Below are positions 52,230 through 62,393 of a stretch of 64,000 bases of DNA, piece by piece; the stretch's first letter is position 1, and each line of letters opens with the position of its first letter. The notes beneath the pieces are model-generated. The model saw only the letters and a list, made by a program, of their open reading frames with translations, was not told the origin of the DNA and made no database searches. Source of the DNA: Bacteroidota bacterium (GTDB taxonomy: Bacteria; Bacteroidota; Rhodothermia; Rhodothermales; UBA10348); NCBI GenBank assembly GCA_029262835.1, contig JAJCYQ010000089.1, forward strand, positions 23,591-87,590, given 5' to 3'. Position numbers and translations under genes: made by a program.

Positions 52230-52916
52230 ATGCGCATAGACATCATAACAGCACTGCCCGATCTCGTGGCGTCCCCGCTGTCACACAGTATTGTGGGGCG
52301 GGCGCGCACTTCCGGGCTGCTCGATGTGCACGTGCATGATCTACGCGACTTCGGTTCGGGTCGATACCGACAGATTGATGACGAGCCGTACGGAGGGGGA
52401 GCCGGAATGGTACTCCAGGCGGAGCCCTTGTTTGCGTGTCTGGAAGCCGTAATGAACGAATCTCCAGACATCCCGGTCGATGAAGTCATCTACATGACCC
52501 CGGATACGCAGGTGCTGACGCAGGCTACCGTCAATGCACTCACGCTCAGCAGCCGCCTGGTGATTATTGCGGGGCATTACAAGGGAATTGATCAGCGTGT
52601 GCGTGATGCGGTTGTGACCATGGAAATATCGATCGGCGATTACGTCCTCAGCGGAGGGGAACTCCCCGCGTGTGTACTTGTAGACGCGCTCGCTCGGCTG
52701 ATTCCAGGCGTCATATCGGACGCGGAATCAGCGCTCACCGATTCCTTCCAGGATGGCCTGCTCGATGCACCCATGTACACACGTCCAGCTTCTTTCAGAG
52801 GCATGGACGTGCCCGACGTGCTGATGAGCGGCAACCACGAGGTCATCCGGGAGTGGCGGGATAGAATGCGTATGGAGAAAACCCGGCGCATCCGTCCCGA
52901 TCTGCTCGAGGAGTAA
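52230..52916 (+). CDS. trmD: tRNA (guanine-N1)-methyltransferase
   Basis: 228 residues of the SPOUT knot fold. Visible: MRIDIITALPDLVASPLSHS, VHVHDLRDFGSGRYRQIDDEPYGGGAGMVL in key parts, the SAM-binding knot CGHYKG-like segment IIAGHYKGIDQRV, then EISIGDYVLSGGELPA. It methylates G37 of tRNAs to prevent frameshifting. ATG 52230 is chosen; upstream open frame overlaps rimM and is not TrmD-like. Confidence 0.95.
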   Translation: MRIDIITALPDLVASPLSHSIVGRARTSGLLDVHVHDLRDFGSGRYRQIDDEPYGGGAGMVLQAEPLFACLEAVMNESPDIPVDEVIYMTPDTQVLTQATVNALTLSSRLVIIAGHYKGIDQRVRDAVVTMEISIGDYVLSGGELPACVLVDALARLIPGVISDAESALTDSFQDGLLDAPMYTRPASFRGMDVPDVLMSGNHEVIREWRDRMRMEKTRRIRPDLLEE

Positions 52917-52979
52917 TCTGTTCAATGGCAGACAGTACCAATATCAACTTTATTCAGAGTCCGAATTGCGAGGTATACC

Positions 52980-53330
52980 ATGGCAACTGACGTCATGAAC
53001 ATGATTGAAGAGTCGCAGAAGCGCGACGACATTCCTGCTTTCACGGCAGGCGACACCGTGAATGTGCATGTGCGCGTCGTGGAAGGCGACAAGGAGCGTA
53101 TCCAGCAGTACCAGGGCGTTGTCCTCGGTTTCAAGGGCTCCGGGGCTCGCCGTACGTTTACCGTACGCAAGGTCTCGAACAATGTAGGCGTGGAGCGGAT
53201 CTTCCCGATATTCTCCCCGAAAATCGCAAAAATTGAGCGAGTTCGGGAAGGAAGCGTCCGCCGTGCCAAGCTTTACTACCTGCGCGATCGCCGCGGCAAG
53301 GCCGCTCGCATCAAGGAGCGTCAGAGGTAG
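52980..53330 (+). CDS. rplS: Ribosomal protein L19
   Basis: 116 residues, normal length. [29 protein letters not shown] in key parts, [23 protein letters not shown] and [21 protein letters not shown] identify L19. It lies at the 30S/50S interface. Last gene of the ffh-rpsP-rimM-trmD-rplS group; the next start is ten bases after its stop. Confidence 0.97.
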   Translation: MATDVMNMIEESQKRDDIPAFTAGDTVNVHVRVVEGDKERIQQYQGVVLGFKGSGARRTFTVRKVSNNVGVERIFPIFSPKIAKIERVREGSVRRAKLYYLRDRRGKAARIKERQR

Positions 53331-53340
53331 TCGCCGGGTC

Positions 53341-54072
53341 GTGCGTCTTGCCGTCTGGGATACTCCGTTTACCGATACGATAGCCCGTGCTTTCGCGTCC
53401 GTCCGGGGTGTGTCCCTCTTCCGGGGTTCGTCTGTCGACGTCGTGGCGAGACTTGCCGCGGGTCAGGCCGATGTGGCGCTCGTTCCGGCCGACCATGCAC
53501 TTTCGGCGTCCGATGACGTCGATATCCTGCCGGCCGTGGCTGTCTCCATGTGGCGGTCGCAGCAGACGCGTCTGGTTCTGCCGAGCGGCCTGTCGAGTCC
53601 GGTACTGAGCCTCCTGACGGGTCCGGAATCGCTCTACATGACCCTTCTGGCCAGGATTGTACTGAAAGAGCATTTCGGAAAGCAGATGCTTGTTCTGGAC
53701 GCGGGAGACGTGGAACTGGATCCTCCGTGGATGCCGGTTGTCGTGTCGGAAGGGGAGGGCGATCCATTGGCCGTGGATCTTGTACAGGAGTGGTCGGAGA
53801 TGGCTCATTATCCGCTCGTCGCGGCGCTTTTCATTGCGCGGAAGGGACAGGCTTCTGGCGAACTCATCCGTCAGGTCCGTGATGTCGTTGTTGCGTGTGA
53901 CGAGGAGCGGGAAGATGCGGAGCGGGAGCAGATCCGCTTTCGACTCGACGACCTCGCCGTGGCGAGCCTGAGCGAACTCGCCGACTATTTGTTTTATTAC
54001 GGGATGACACCTGAGATCCAGGGGGTTACCTTCGCGAGTCTGGATGAGGAAGAAGACGGACTACAGGCATGA
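53341..54072 (+). CDS. Divergent MqnA/MqnD-like (menaquinone futalosine pathway type) substrate-binding-fold protein
   Basis: About 243 residues from GTG 53341. The fold recalls the MqnA/MqnD family: VRLAVWDTPFTDTIARAFAS, SVDVVARLAAGQADVALVPADHAL, DLVQEWSEMAHYPLVAALFIAR (parts), matching the family's Dxxxx-W-x-PFV-A pattern loosely, and a closing SELADYLFYYGMTPEI. MqnA is chorismate dehydratase, MqnD cleaves dehypoxanthine futalosine product. The match is weak and no other mqn gene is near, so function is not settled. It overlaps smpB by four bases and follows rplS by ten, so it is probably transcribed with them. Confidence 0.6.
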   Translation: MRLAVWDTPFTDTIARAFASVRGVSLFRGSSVDVVARLAAGQADVALVPADHALSASDDVDILPAVAVSMWRSQQTRLVLPSGLSSPVLSLLTGPESLYMTLLARIVLKEHFGKQMLVLDAGDVELDPPWMPVVVSEGEGDPLAVDLVQEWSEMAHYPLVAALFIARKGQASGELIRQVRDVVVACDEEREDAEREQIRFRLDDLAVASLSELADYLFYYGMTPEIQGVTFASLDEEEDGLQA

Positions 54073-54524
54073 CCGATGCACGCAAGATCGTCACAAAGAA
54101 CAGGAAAGCCACACACGAATACCACATTGAGGAGCGTGTTGAGGCGGGTCTTGCGCTGCGCGGTACCGAAGTAAAGGCACTTCGGCATGGCAAGGCCAAC
54201 CTGCAGGAGGCATTCTGCGCACTTGAGGGGGGAGAAATGAAACTCCTGCGGTGTCATATTGCCCCCTACGAATTTGGCAACCGTCAGAATCATGATCCGC
54301 TTCGTCCACGCACTCTCCTCATGCACCGCCGGGAAATTGACCGGTTCGCCAAATTGTCGCAGCAGAAGGGATATACGATCATCCCGCTGTCCATCTATTT
54401 CAAAGGCGGGCGGGCGAAAGTCGAAATTGGTCTTGCCAAGGGCAAAAAGCTCTACGACAAGCGGCAGGACATTGCCGAGCGGGAAACGAAACGGCGGATG
54501 GACCGGTTGTCCAAGGTGCGCTGA
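54069..54524 (+). CDS. smpB: SsrA-binding protein SmpB
   Basis: 151 residues. The OB-fold start KIVTKNRKATHEYHIEERVEAGLAL, in parts, with TEVKALRHGKANLQEAFC, HIAPYEFGN, FKGGRAKVEIGLAKGKKLYDKR (parts) and the basic tail AERETKRRMDRLSK identify SmpB. It delivers tmRNA to stalled ribosomes; the tmRNA gene is not seen here. ATG overlaps the previous stop (ATGA). Confidence 0.96.
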   Translation: MTDARKIVTKNRKATHEYHIEERVEAGLALRGTEVKALRHGKANLQEAFCALEGGEMKLLRCHIAPYEFGNRQNHDPLRPRTLLMHRREIDRFAKLSQQKGYTIIPLSIYFKGGRAKVEIGLAKGKKLYDKRQDIAERETKRRMDRLSKVR

Positions 54525-54620
54525 CCGACCATTCGCCTCCTTCAGCGTACGGATGATCACTTTTCATGCAGGAGCCTTCCAGCGCGCGCGGTATACTATA
54601 GCATGATTCCTGAAACCGTC

Positions 54621-56684
54621 ATGGCAAGTACCTCGTGCCGCCTGCTACTGGCCGCGGCGTTGATCCTGCTTATTCTGCCTGAGAATGTACCGGCACAGAG
54701 GCTGTCAGGCGGAGGGGACGGGGTACAAGTACAAATTCGCGAAGCCTATATGGCGCTTCGGGGGCCTGCTGAAGGGCGGCAACAGGGAGAAGAACTGCTC
54801 CAGGAGGTGCTGTCTGCGCATCCTGCCCACTCCCGCGCGCGCGAACTGGACGTGTGGCGCCGCTACCGGTTTGGTGGCTCGTTCATGCCGATTGTCCGTC
54901 ATGAACTCAGGGAGCGGGCCGCGATGCGCCTTGTAAATGAGGACTCATCAAGTGCCGGGGCGCACCTCGTACTTGGCCTTCTCGAAATGGACCTTTTTCG
55001 TCCGGCACACAACCGTGTGCAGTTGCCCGCCGGCCTGGCCGAAGGGAACCGGATCGACGCGTGGTTGGGATTTGTAGATGTGGCCATCGAACGGGCAGGG
55101 GACGACACTTTCGTTTCTCTTTTTGATGGCGAAATTCTGGGCGACCGTGCAAGGCTGGTGCGCGACGACGATGTCGCGAATGCACATGCCGACAAGGCCA
55201 GGGAGCACCTTTCGTTGGCCCTCAAAGATCCGTTCTGGGCAGGGGAAGCTGCTGAAAGTCTGGTTGAGTTGGCCCTCAGGACACGCGACGATGAGCTGCT
55301 CGTGGAAGTCGCGAGGGGCCTGGGCGCGCACGATGCATTTGAACGGCAGGCTGCGGAGTACTGGACGCTGCATCATATTATGCGTGGGGAGGCCGATGCC
55401 GCGCTCAACAGTTATACGACAGCTGTTGAGGCCATGGATCCCGCCCGGCGGGCTCAGGTGGAAGATCTGACCGTGCTTGCTGCTCCAGGCCAGACGAGCG
55501 TGGACTCTACGCGCGAAGACTGGCTCGACAAGGATCCTCTCTGGATGACCGATGGCAACGAGCGGGCCGCTGAGCACCTGGCCAGGGTTGTGGCGGTTGA
55601 ACGGCTATTCGGCAGGTTCGATGATCCATATCAGGCACTTTCTTCCGACCCGGGGCAACTTGTACTCCGGTACGGTATCCCATCAGAGACGGTTCAGTTT
55701 TCTTCAGACACGGACGGGTTCCTGTTGCTGAACTATCCAGACCAATATTACCTGTTCCATGATATGGCCAAGGCCGGAAAATGGATTTTCTACAGCAGCT
55801 CCGCTGCGGCGCTCACCGGGCCCCGAAGTGTTGCGCCCCAATGGGAACGTGACTTCACGCTGCGGGCTCGGGAAGCGTTTGAGGAGCGGCCCGAGGTTGG
55901 CCGTGTGCCTCGCCGTGTGAAAAATGGAATGGATGCGGCCTGGTATGTTTTTCCGCATGGCCGCGCGGCTGCCGACGGAGGGCAGATGGTTGTCGTGGCT
56001 GCCTGGTGTCTGCCGGAGGAGTTCACACATGAAAACATCGATATGGGGCTGTATGCGGTGGCGGATGGATCTGAAAACATTCGTCATCTCAGCGAGTGGA
56101 GCGCTGACGGCACTGGGACTGGAAAGACGTGCAATGCAGAAATGAAGCGGGCTGAAGTGTCTTCTGGCTCCTGGCGGTTCTCTCTCGAAGCTCTGGGGAA
56201 GAGCAGCTACGCCGTATCGCGCCGCGATGTGAAGGCGCAGCTTATAAGCAGCATTGTTCCTGCACGCATTATTGTGGACCGGGAGCAAGGTATGCCGGTG
56301 CCGGATGGTTTCTTTGAGCAGGGAGACGTATGGATAGAGCCGTTGTTACCTGCAACCGTACGGGTTGATGAGCCGGTGTCGGTCTATGCTGAAGTTACCG
56401 GGATCCCGATGGACGCAACATCCATCCGCATCGAGACCGTGCTGCGCGCACAGCGGGAGGAGGAAGGCAGGCGCTGGTTCAGGCGCGGTCGTGATGAGGC
56501 CGTCTCGGTACGATTCGAACAGGATGTGTCGGGAAGCAGGGCGGCCATTCGCGTGGTACTGGACATGTCGAATGTCGCGCCGGGAGCCTATGACCTGGTT
56601 GTGCGTGTGACGAGCGGAAGTGACGATTCGTATGCAACTGAAAACCTGACGACAGTGATCGTAGATGAGGACGCGGATGGGTAA
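54621..56684 (+). CDS. GWxTD-domain secreted protein
   Basis: About 687 residues. A signal peptide (CRLLLAAALILLILPENVPAQ) is followed by a helical repeat-like region (~50-290). The GWxTD-type core lies near residues 300-390: DPLWMTDGNERAAEHLARVVAVERLFG (parts), LVLRYGIPSETVQFS and FLLLNYPDQYYLF. The C-terminal part is beta-rich (AEVTGIPMDATSIRIETVL). The family (Bacteroidota, Ignavibacteria) has no known function. ATG 54603 is also in frame, but a TATACT box at 54592-54597 would place transcription start near 54604, favouring 54621. It overlaps the downstream receptor gene and shares this family with the operon's last gene. Confidence 0.8.
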   Translation: MASTSCRLLLAAALILLILPENVPAQRLSGGGDGVQVQIREAYMALRGPAEGRQQGEELLQEVLSAHPAHSRARELDVWRRYRFGGSFMPIVRHELRERAAMRLVNEDSSSAGAHLVLGLLEMDLFRPAHNRVQLPAGLAEGNRIDAWLGFVDVAIERAGDDTFVSLFDGEILGDRARLVRDDDVANAHADKAREHLSLALKDPFWAGEAAESLVELALRTRDDELLVEVARGLGAHDAFERQAAEYWTLHHIMRGEADAALNSYTTAVEAMDPARRAQVEDLTVLAAPGQTSVDSTREDWLDKDPLWMTDGNERAAEHLARVVAVERLFGRFDDPYQALSSDPGQLVLRYGIPSETVQFSSDTDGFLLLNYPDQYYLFHDMAKAGKWIFYSSSAAALTGPRSVAPQWERDFTLRAREAFEERPEVGRVPRRVKNGMDAAWYVFPHGRAAADGGQMVVVAAWCLPEEFTHENIDMGLYAVADGSENIRHLSEWSADGTGTGKTCNAEMKRAEVSSGSWRFSLEALGKSSYAVSRRDVKAQLISSIVPARIIVDREQGMPVPDGFFEQGDVWIEPLLPATVRVDEPVSVYAEVTGIPMDATSIRIETVLRAQREEEGRRWFRRGRDEAVSVRFEQDVSGSRAAIRVVLDMSNVAPGAYDLVVRVTSGSDDSYATENLTTVIVDEDADG

Positions 56685-58950
56685 AAGGATGGCTCTGTGC
56701 GCACTTATCGCACTTTTATCGGGGTTCGGACGGCAAATGGAAGTAGCCGCGCAGGTGGCTATTGTGCGCGGTACGGTGACCGATGCGGCGTCGGGTGAAA
56801 CGCTGCCGGGCGTGAACGTGGTGCTGCTGACAGGAGACGGTGACCTGGTAAAAGGAGCTGTGACCGACGAATCCGGTGTCTATGCACTCTCGCGCATTGC
56901 ACGCGGCGTCTACACACTCCGGGCAACGTTCGTCGGGTTCGATGCCTGGGAGCAGAGCATCCTGATTTCCAGTGACGAACGTACGATTGTCAACATCGCC
57001 ATGGAGACGACGCAGTCCGAACTTGGCGAAGTGGTGGTAGAGGGCGACCGGCGGGACGGCATTGTAAAGGTGACGGCGGGTCAGACGACCGTCTTGCCGC
57101 GTGACATTGATCTGGTGCCGTCACCAGATGTCTCTGGCGACCTGGTCAACTACCTGACCGCCATGCCCGGTGTGGTTTCTGTTGGTGATCGCGGTGGTCA
57201 ACTGTTCATTCGAGGCGGGGAGCCGTGGCAGAACCTCGTGCTGCTCGACGGTATGTGGGTCTACCAGCCATTTCACGTGCTTGGCTTCTTTTCGGCATTT
57301 CCCAGTGATATCATTTCGTCCGTGGATATCTATGCCGGCGGCTTTCCGAGCCAGTTTGGTGGCCGGCTGTCTTCGGTAATGGATGTCCGAAGTCGAAATG
57401 GGAATAAGCGGTCGTTTGAAGGCTCGGCGTCCATTGCGCCGTTCATCACCGGGTTCACGCTCGAGGGCCCCATCGACACGAATGGCCGCGTATCTTTTCT
57501 CACTTCGTACAGGGAGTCGGTCATTGAGCAGGGTGCATCGCGTCTGGTGGACGACGACCTGCCATACTCCTTCGGCGACTTCTACGGGAAAATCCATGCT
57601 CTTCCGTCGCAGAATTCGCAGCTGTCCATCAGCCTGCTGACAACCCACGATGAGGGCGCGGTATTCGAGGGTACCGCTGCCGAGCCCGCCGAAGAGGTGG
57701 AGTGGAAGAATACGGCGGCCGGTGTGCGCTATACCGTGCTGCCGAACGTACTGCCGGCCATGGCGCAATTCGGGATCAGCGTGTCTAAGCTGGAATCTGA
57801 TCAGAGCGTGGGTACGTCAAACGCCCGCAGTACCGAGATTCAGTCGGTCAACAGCAATGCCGATATCACATATTTCAACGGTGATACGACTGTGCGTTGG
57901 GGCATTTTTGCCCGCTCGCTCCGCGCAGAATCGAGCCTTGGAGGACTTTTTCAGAACGTGGAATTGCGGGAGGAATTCCTGACTGAAGTGGGTGCCTATG
58001 TGGAACCGGAGTGGGAAGTGCGGGGCGGGTGGGACATACGCCTTGGGCTTCGAGCCCACAGCTTCCCCAGCAAAAGTGTGTCGTTCCTTGAACCCCGGCT
58101 GCGTCTTGTGCGAACCGGGCTCGTGAATGAAATCTCCCTGGCCGCCGGCGTGTACCACCAGGAAATCGTGGGACTACTCGACAGGCGCGATGCGGCGGGT
58201 GTTTTCACCGCTTGGGCGGCGGTTCCTGATGGATTCAGTGTGCCATCGTCCCTGCACGTAATTGCCGGCTATCAGCGTACGCTGTCCGAAGCGCTGGAAC
58301 TTGGTATTGAAGTCTATGGAAAGGAGCTTCGCAATCTGTTCATCCCCGAATGGACGGCATTTCCGCGGTTCACGACCAACCTGCAGGAAGCGGATGGCGA
58401 GGTCATAGGAGGGGATTTCCGCCTGAATTACCAGAAGGGTCCCTTCGGGGTTTTCGTGACCTACGGTCTCTCACGAACGCGGTATACGGCGCAGCAGGAG
58501 TCGCTGCCGATCTGGTTTGGCACCGATGAACTGGAGTTCCGTCCAGCGCACGACCGCCGGCACCAGATCAACGTGGTATCGCGGCTCGATACGCGGCTGG
58601 CCAATTTTTCGACGCGGTGGCAATTCGGGTCTGGTCTGCCGTTCAACCAGGCGCAGGGCTTCGATGGCTTCGTGCTGCTCGACGGGAACGTGGATGTGAC
58701 GACAGCGCCGGGAAGCCGCCGCGTCATTTTCGATGAACCATTCGGCGGCGAATTGCCCACCTATCACCGACTTGATGTTTCGGCTGAACGGTCCGTGCAA
58801 CTCACGGGACACGGACTGCTCACGCTCCAGGCCGGAGTGATCAATATTTACGACCGGTCAAATCTGTTCTTCCTGGACGTCTTCACGCAGAACAGAGTGG
58901 ATCAGATACCCATTATTCCGAATTTCGGACTCAAATTGGAGTTCCAGTGA
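56677..58950 (+). CDS. TonB-dependent receptor with carboxypeptidase-regulatory-like domain
   Basis: About 757 residues. A signal peptide (MALCALIALLSGFGRQMEVAAQ in part) precedes a CarboxypepD_reg-like domain (~30-115: VRGTVTDAASGETLPGVNVVL, GVYALSRIARGVYTLRATF). The plug follows (ITAMPGV-like LTAMPGVVSVGDRGGQLFIRGGEP, LLDGMWVYQPFHVLGFFSAFP parts), then a barrel ending in GLKLEFQ. ATG 56677 has GAGG six bases upstream; ATG 56665 is also possible. It overlaps the GWxTD gene upstream by 8 bases. Compared with the 919-residue receptor at 13112 it is short, suggesting a different ligand class. Confidence 0.88.
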   Translation: MGKRMALCALIALLSGFGRQMEVAAQVAIVRGTVTDAASGETLPGVNVVLLTGDGDLVKGAVTDESGVYALSRIARGVYTLRATFVGFDAWEQSILISSDERTIVNIAMETTQSELGEVVVEGDRRDGIVKVTAGQTTVLPRDIDLVPSPDVSGDLVNYLTAMPGVVSVGDRGGQLFIRGGEPWQNLVLLDGMWVYQPFHVLGFFSAFPSDIISSVDIYAGGFPSQFGGRLSSVMDVRSRNGNKRSFEGSASIAPFITGFTLEGPIDTNGRVSFLTSYRESVIEQGASRLVDDDLPYSFGDFYGKIHALPSQNSQLSISLLTTHDEGAVFEGTAAEPAEEVEWKNTAAGVRYTVLPNVLPAMAQFGISVSKLESDQSVGTSNARSTEIQSVNSNADITYFNGDTTVRWGIFARSLRAESSLGGLFQNVELREEFLTEVGAYVEPEWEVRGGWDIRLGLRAHSFPSKSVSFLEPRLRLVRTGLVNEISLAAGVYHQEIVGLLDRRDAAGVFTAWAAVPDGFSVPSSLHVIAGYQRTLSEALELGIEVYGKELRNLFIPEWTAFPRFTTNLQEADGEVIGGDFRLNYQKGPFGVFVTYGLSRTRYTAQQESLPIWFGTDELEFRPAHDRRHQINVVSRLDTRLANFSTRWQFGSGLPFNQAQGFDGFVLLDGNVDVTTAPGSRRVIFDEPFGGELPTYHRLDVSAERSVQLTGHGLLTLQAGVINIYDRSNLFFLDVFTQNRVDQIPIIPNFGLKLEFQ

Positions 58951-58952
58951 TC

Positions 58953-59846
58953 ATGAGAGCACTACGCACAATGACAACCCTGGCCGTCGCGGTGTCGACT
59001 CTCGTGCTCGCGGCCGGTTGTGAGGAGAATGTGAGCCCCGTCATACCCACTGAGCGGGTTTTCACGGTGTGGGGTTTTCTCGACCCAACAGTGGCCGAGC
59101 AGAAAGCCAGGGTCTTTCGGATTGAACCGGTACTGGAGCCGACCCGCCCGGAGCCGCTCGGCGCAACCATGTCCGTGACCGATGTCTCGTCAGGCAGCGT
59201 TACGGTCTGGCGCGACTCGGTGATTCTCTTCCCGGATGGATTTTACGGGCATGTGTACCTGGCCAACCAGGACGTGGAGTTCGACCGCGAGTACCTTGTC
59301 GAGCTGGAAACTCCGCAGGGGCTCGGCTCGTCGGCGCGGGTCCGGACACCCCCACGGACTTCGCCGGTCCTGACCGAACTACAGAACGTGCGATTCAACG
59401 TGAAATTCCGTGTGCGCTGGGACAACGCGCCGCAACTCCTGGATCTCAAGGTGCGCTATCACGTGGCGTTCCGTAGCCGGGGGTCGAGCGGGGCGTTTTC
59501 TTCGGGTGCGGTGACACTGCGCACGGGTGTCATTGAGACCGGTCCGGATGGTACACCAACCGTACTGATTGAACCCACATCCGACCTTGGAGATATTCTC
59601 CAGATGCTGAACCTACAGGCAGGGCGCGACGAAATGGCGCTCGACTCCATCACCGTTCTTCCCTTCGTTGGATCGGAGGAGTGGCGCTCTCCAACGGGTG
59701 ATTTTGATCCGGAGGTACTTGTTCAGCCCGGGACGTTGTCCAACGTGGACAATGGATTCGGGTTTTTTGGGTCGGGGTTTGAAGATGCCTATGTCGTTCA
59801 CCTGCCTGAAGATGCCATAGAGAATGCAGGTTTTACGGTTCGCTGA
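58953..59846 (+). CDS. DUF4249-like lipoprotein
   Basis: About 297 residues. MRALRTMTTLAVAVSTLVLAAGC has a lipobox LAAGC and should be lipid-anchored. The rest is beta-rich: VFTVWGFLDP, ATMSVTDVSSGSVTVWRDS, YLVELETPQGLGSSARVRTP. The layout (lipobox, short extension, beta domain with X-G-Y-like strand ends, encoded right after a TonB-dependent receptor) resembles DUF4249 lipoproteins, but the match is by feel. GTG 58947 overlapping the receptor stop is an alternative start; ATG 58953 lies two bases after it. Confidence 0.7.
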   Translation: MRALRTMTTLAVAVSTLVLAAGCEENVSPVIPTERVFTVWGFLDPTVAEQKARVFRIEPVLEPTRPEPLGATMSVTDVSSGSVTVWRDSVILFPDGFYGHVYLANQDVEFDREYLVELETPQGLGSSARVRTPPRTSPVLTELQNVRFNVKFRVRWDNAPQLLDLKVRYHVAFRSRGSSGAFSSGAVTLRTGVIETGPDGTPTVLIEPTSDLGDILQMLNLQAGRDEMALDSITVLPFVGSEEWRSPTGDFDPEVLVQPGTLSNVDNGFGFFGSGFEDAYVVHLPEDAIENAGFTVR

Positions 59847-59909
59847 ATTGTTTCGAATCTGTTTCAGCGCCGCGGAGTACCATGCTGTGGATACATCCGT
59901 ACAAACAGC

Positions 59910-62393
59910 ATGACCATGATGAAGCGATCGTTCTTCTTTTCCGTACTTCTGCTGCTGGTCGCGGTGACTCTTGCCCAGCTGACGCTGGCCCCGGGCGCTG
60001 CCGCACAATCCACGTCAGATCCTATGACCGACGGCATTCTGTCGTTTCGGAACGGGGAGTACGACGAGGCCGTCTCCTCTTTCGAGGCGGCCCTCGAGGC
60101 CGATCCACAGAACGCGGAAGCTCACTTCCTCCTGGCCAGGATATTTTGGGAGACGCCTCTTCGGAACGTAGGCCGGGCCGGTGAGGAACTGGAGAAGGCC
60201 ATTGCCCTTGAGCCGGACAATGTGCAGTACCTGGTCGCCTCGCTGCAGCAGAACAAGGCCGACGCATCGAACTTCATCACGGAAAAAATCAGGGAGAGCA
60301 AGCGGCGCGATCTGGCACGCGCCATTCTCGAACTCGACCCCGACAACTCGTTTGCGCACGAGGAGATGGGAAGTATCTACATCCGGGACTTTTGGCGATA
60401 CCGGAATGCGCTCATGTATCCGGCGTTGACGTTCAACGAGTACAAGTATCGCAGTTCGACCACCATCGACCCCATGGCCGGGTATCTGGTGGATCAGGTC
60501 AACGAGTTTGATCAGGCGCAGGGCAATGAGCCGTCAGAGCCGCTGAATTCGGAACTTATTGGTGCTGTTGAGGCGAATTATGATCCGAACTCCATCTTCA
60601 TGGCCGATGAGTTCGATGTGGAGACGCTGAAAAGCCAGGGCATTCCGGTCATGGATCTTTCCAACCGGGCCCAAAAAGCCTATGACAAGGCCATCATGCA
60701 CCTCGGCAAGGCGCTCGAGATGGATCCTCGCCAGCGAACGGTCTACGACCATCTCATGGAAATCTATGCGCTCAAGGGGGAATACGAAGAAGCCATGAGC
60801 ATGCTCTCGCAGATGTATGTGTTCTTCCCTGAAGACAGCCAGCTCTGGACCTACCTGGGCTATACGCATTACAATCTGGGCAATATGGATGCCGCCTCGA
60901 AGTCGTTCGAGACGGCGTTCAAATACATGACGCCAGGGGAGCAGCAGGCCTACGAAGGGCTCGAGCACATCCTCCCAAGGGAGGAGAAAAAGGCATATGA
61001 GGCCGACAAGCTTGCCTACGCATCGCGGTTCTGGACGAGCAAGGACCCTCGATATCTGACGCCGTACAATGAGCGCCGCATGGAACACTACGTCCGACTT
61101 ACGTACGCGGACCTGCTCTATGGCGCGCCAGACCTGGATCTCCGGGGATGGAATACCGAGCGGGGTGCCATTCTGGTGCGTTACGGGCCTCCGCAGGGTG
61201 ACGTTGTAATTATACCGCGTAGTACATCCGGGGTGCGGCAGGGCGTCGACCCGGTGAGTGGCACGCGCTCCGATCCTACAGGCAGTGTTGGTCTTGCCCT
61301 GGATGTGGGACGCCGTGGGACCGATATGGACCTTGCTGAGGAGGCCAACACGTTCAACATCTGGGATTATGGCGAGTTCAAGTTTGTCTTTGAGGACCCG
61401 TTCCGCAATGGCGAATACCGGCTATACAGCCCGTCGGCGTCTGAAATTGCAGACGGGTCGCTTCCGTGGGCCAATGATTACACGATCAAGGCGAAGGAGA
61501 CCTTCCTCGAAACACCGGAGCGCTACGAGTACGAGGCGCCGGGGCGCCAGGTCGAGTTGCCCTATATGGTCTCATCGTTCCGCGGTCAGAACGGCCAGAC
61601 CGACCTGATAGTGAATTATGGTATTCCGATCACGGAGAAGCTCAAGGATGGGCAGGACGTGATCAATATCACGGCAAGTACTGGAACGTTCGTTGTAGCT
61701 GGCAACCGGGATATGCTCGTGGAGCGCCGCAATGTGATCTATGGCCTGCGAACGGAGCAGATCATTCCGTTCATTGATACGCAGTTGTGGATCAATACCG
61801 TGGAGGCTGAGGTCCCACCTGGAAAGCATGAGGTCTCTGTAGAATTTGAAACGGCGGGTGGGGGAACGGTCGCTGTGCAGCGCCGAGAGGTTGACGTCCA
61901 TGACTTCTCGGGTGACGGCCTGTCCATGTCTGATATCCTTCTGGCGTATCGGATAGAGGATACGGCGGACGGAAAGCCGGTCATTCCCTCGGATGTGGTT
62001 CGGCGCAATCTTTCCATCCAGCCAGCCCCGTGGTCTGTGTTCGGTGTCGACCAGCCCATTTATCTGTACTTCGAGGTCTATAACCTCGAGATGGACGAGG
62101 ACGGCACGTCGCGTTACGATATCGAAGCAACCCTCACACCCAAGGAGGATGGCAATGCTGTAGGACGTACGGTCGGCCGCCTGCTGGGACGCGACACAGA
62201 AGGTGTTTCGGTCCGGCTACCCATCACGGTGCCGTCGGAAACCGATGGTCAATTCCTGATCCTGTCCGCTGAAAACCAGGAGCCTGGTCTCTACCTGCTG
62301 TCGGTCAAGATCCGGGATACCGTTTCTGGGGACACCGTCGATATGGAGCAGGACCTTTTTCTGGACGAACCGCTGTCTGACGCTCAGAACTGA
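59910..62393 (+). CDS. TPR and GWxTD-domain secreted protein
   Basis: 827 residues. A signal peptide ([26 protein letters not shown] in part) precedes TPR-like repeats (~35-110: [29 protein letters not shown] parts; and near 260-330: [29 protein letters not shown] parts). The GWxTD domain at ~365-440 is clear: [31 protein letters not shown] (parts) and [18 protein letters not shown]. The C-terminal half is beta-rich. TPRs suggest protein partners in the periplasm or at the surface. It ends by overlapping the convergent purE by 10 bases. With the first GWxTD gene it brackets the receptor and lipoprotein. Confidence 0.85.
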   Translation: MTMMKRSFFFSVLLLLVAVTLAQLTLAPGAAAQSTSDPMTDGILSFRNGEYDEAVSSFEAALEADPQNAEAHFLLARIFWETPLRNVGRAGEELEKAIALEPDNVQYLVASLQQNKADASNFITEKIRESKRRDLARAILELDPDNSFAHEEMGSIYIRDFWRYRNALMYPALTFNEYKYRSSTTIDPMAGYLVDQVNEFDQAQGNEPSEPLNSELIGAVEANYDPNSIFMADEFDVETLKSQGIPVMDLSNRAQKAYDKAIMHLGKALEMDPRQRTVYDHLMEIYALKGEYEEAMSMLSQMYVFFPEDSQLWTYLGYTHYNLGNMDAASKSFETAFKYMTPGEQQAYEGLEHILPREEKKAYEADKLAYASRFWTSKDPRYLTPYNERRMEHYVRLTYADLLYGAPDLDLRGWNTERGAILVRYGPPQGDVVIIPRSTSGVRQGVDPVSGTRSDPTGSVGLALDVGRRGTDMDLAEEANTFNIWDYGEFKFVFEDPFRNGEYRLYSPSASEIADGSLPWANDYTIKAKETFLETPERYEYEAPGRQVELPYMVSSFRGQNGQTDLIVNYGIPITEKLKDGQDVINITASTGTFVVAGNRDMLVERRNVIYGLRTEQIIPFIDTQLWINTVEAEVPPGKHEVSVEFETAGGGTVAVQRREVDVHDFSGDGLSMSDILLAYRIEDTADGKPVIPSDVVRRNLSIQPAPWSVFGVDQPIYLYFEVYNLEMDEDGTSRYDIEATLTPKEDGNAVGRTVGRLLGRDTEGVSVRLPITVPSETDGQFLILSAENQEPGLYLLSVKIRDTVSGDTVDMEQDLFLDEPLSDAQN

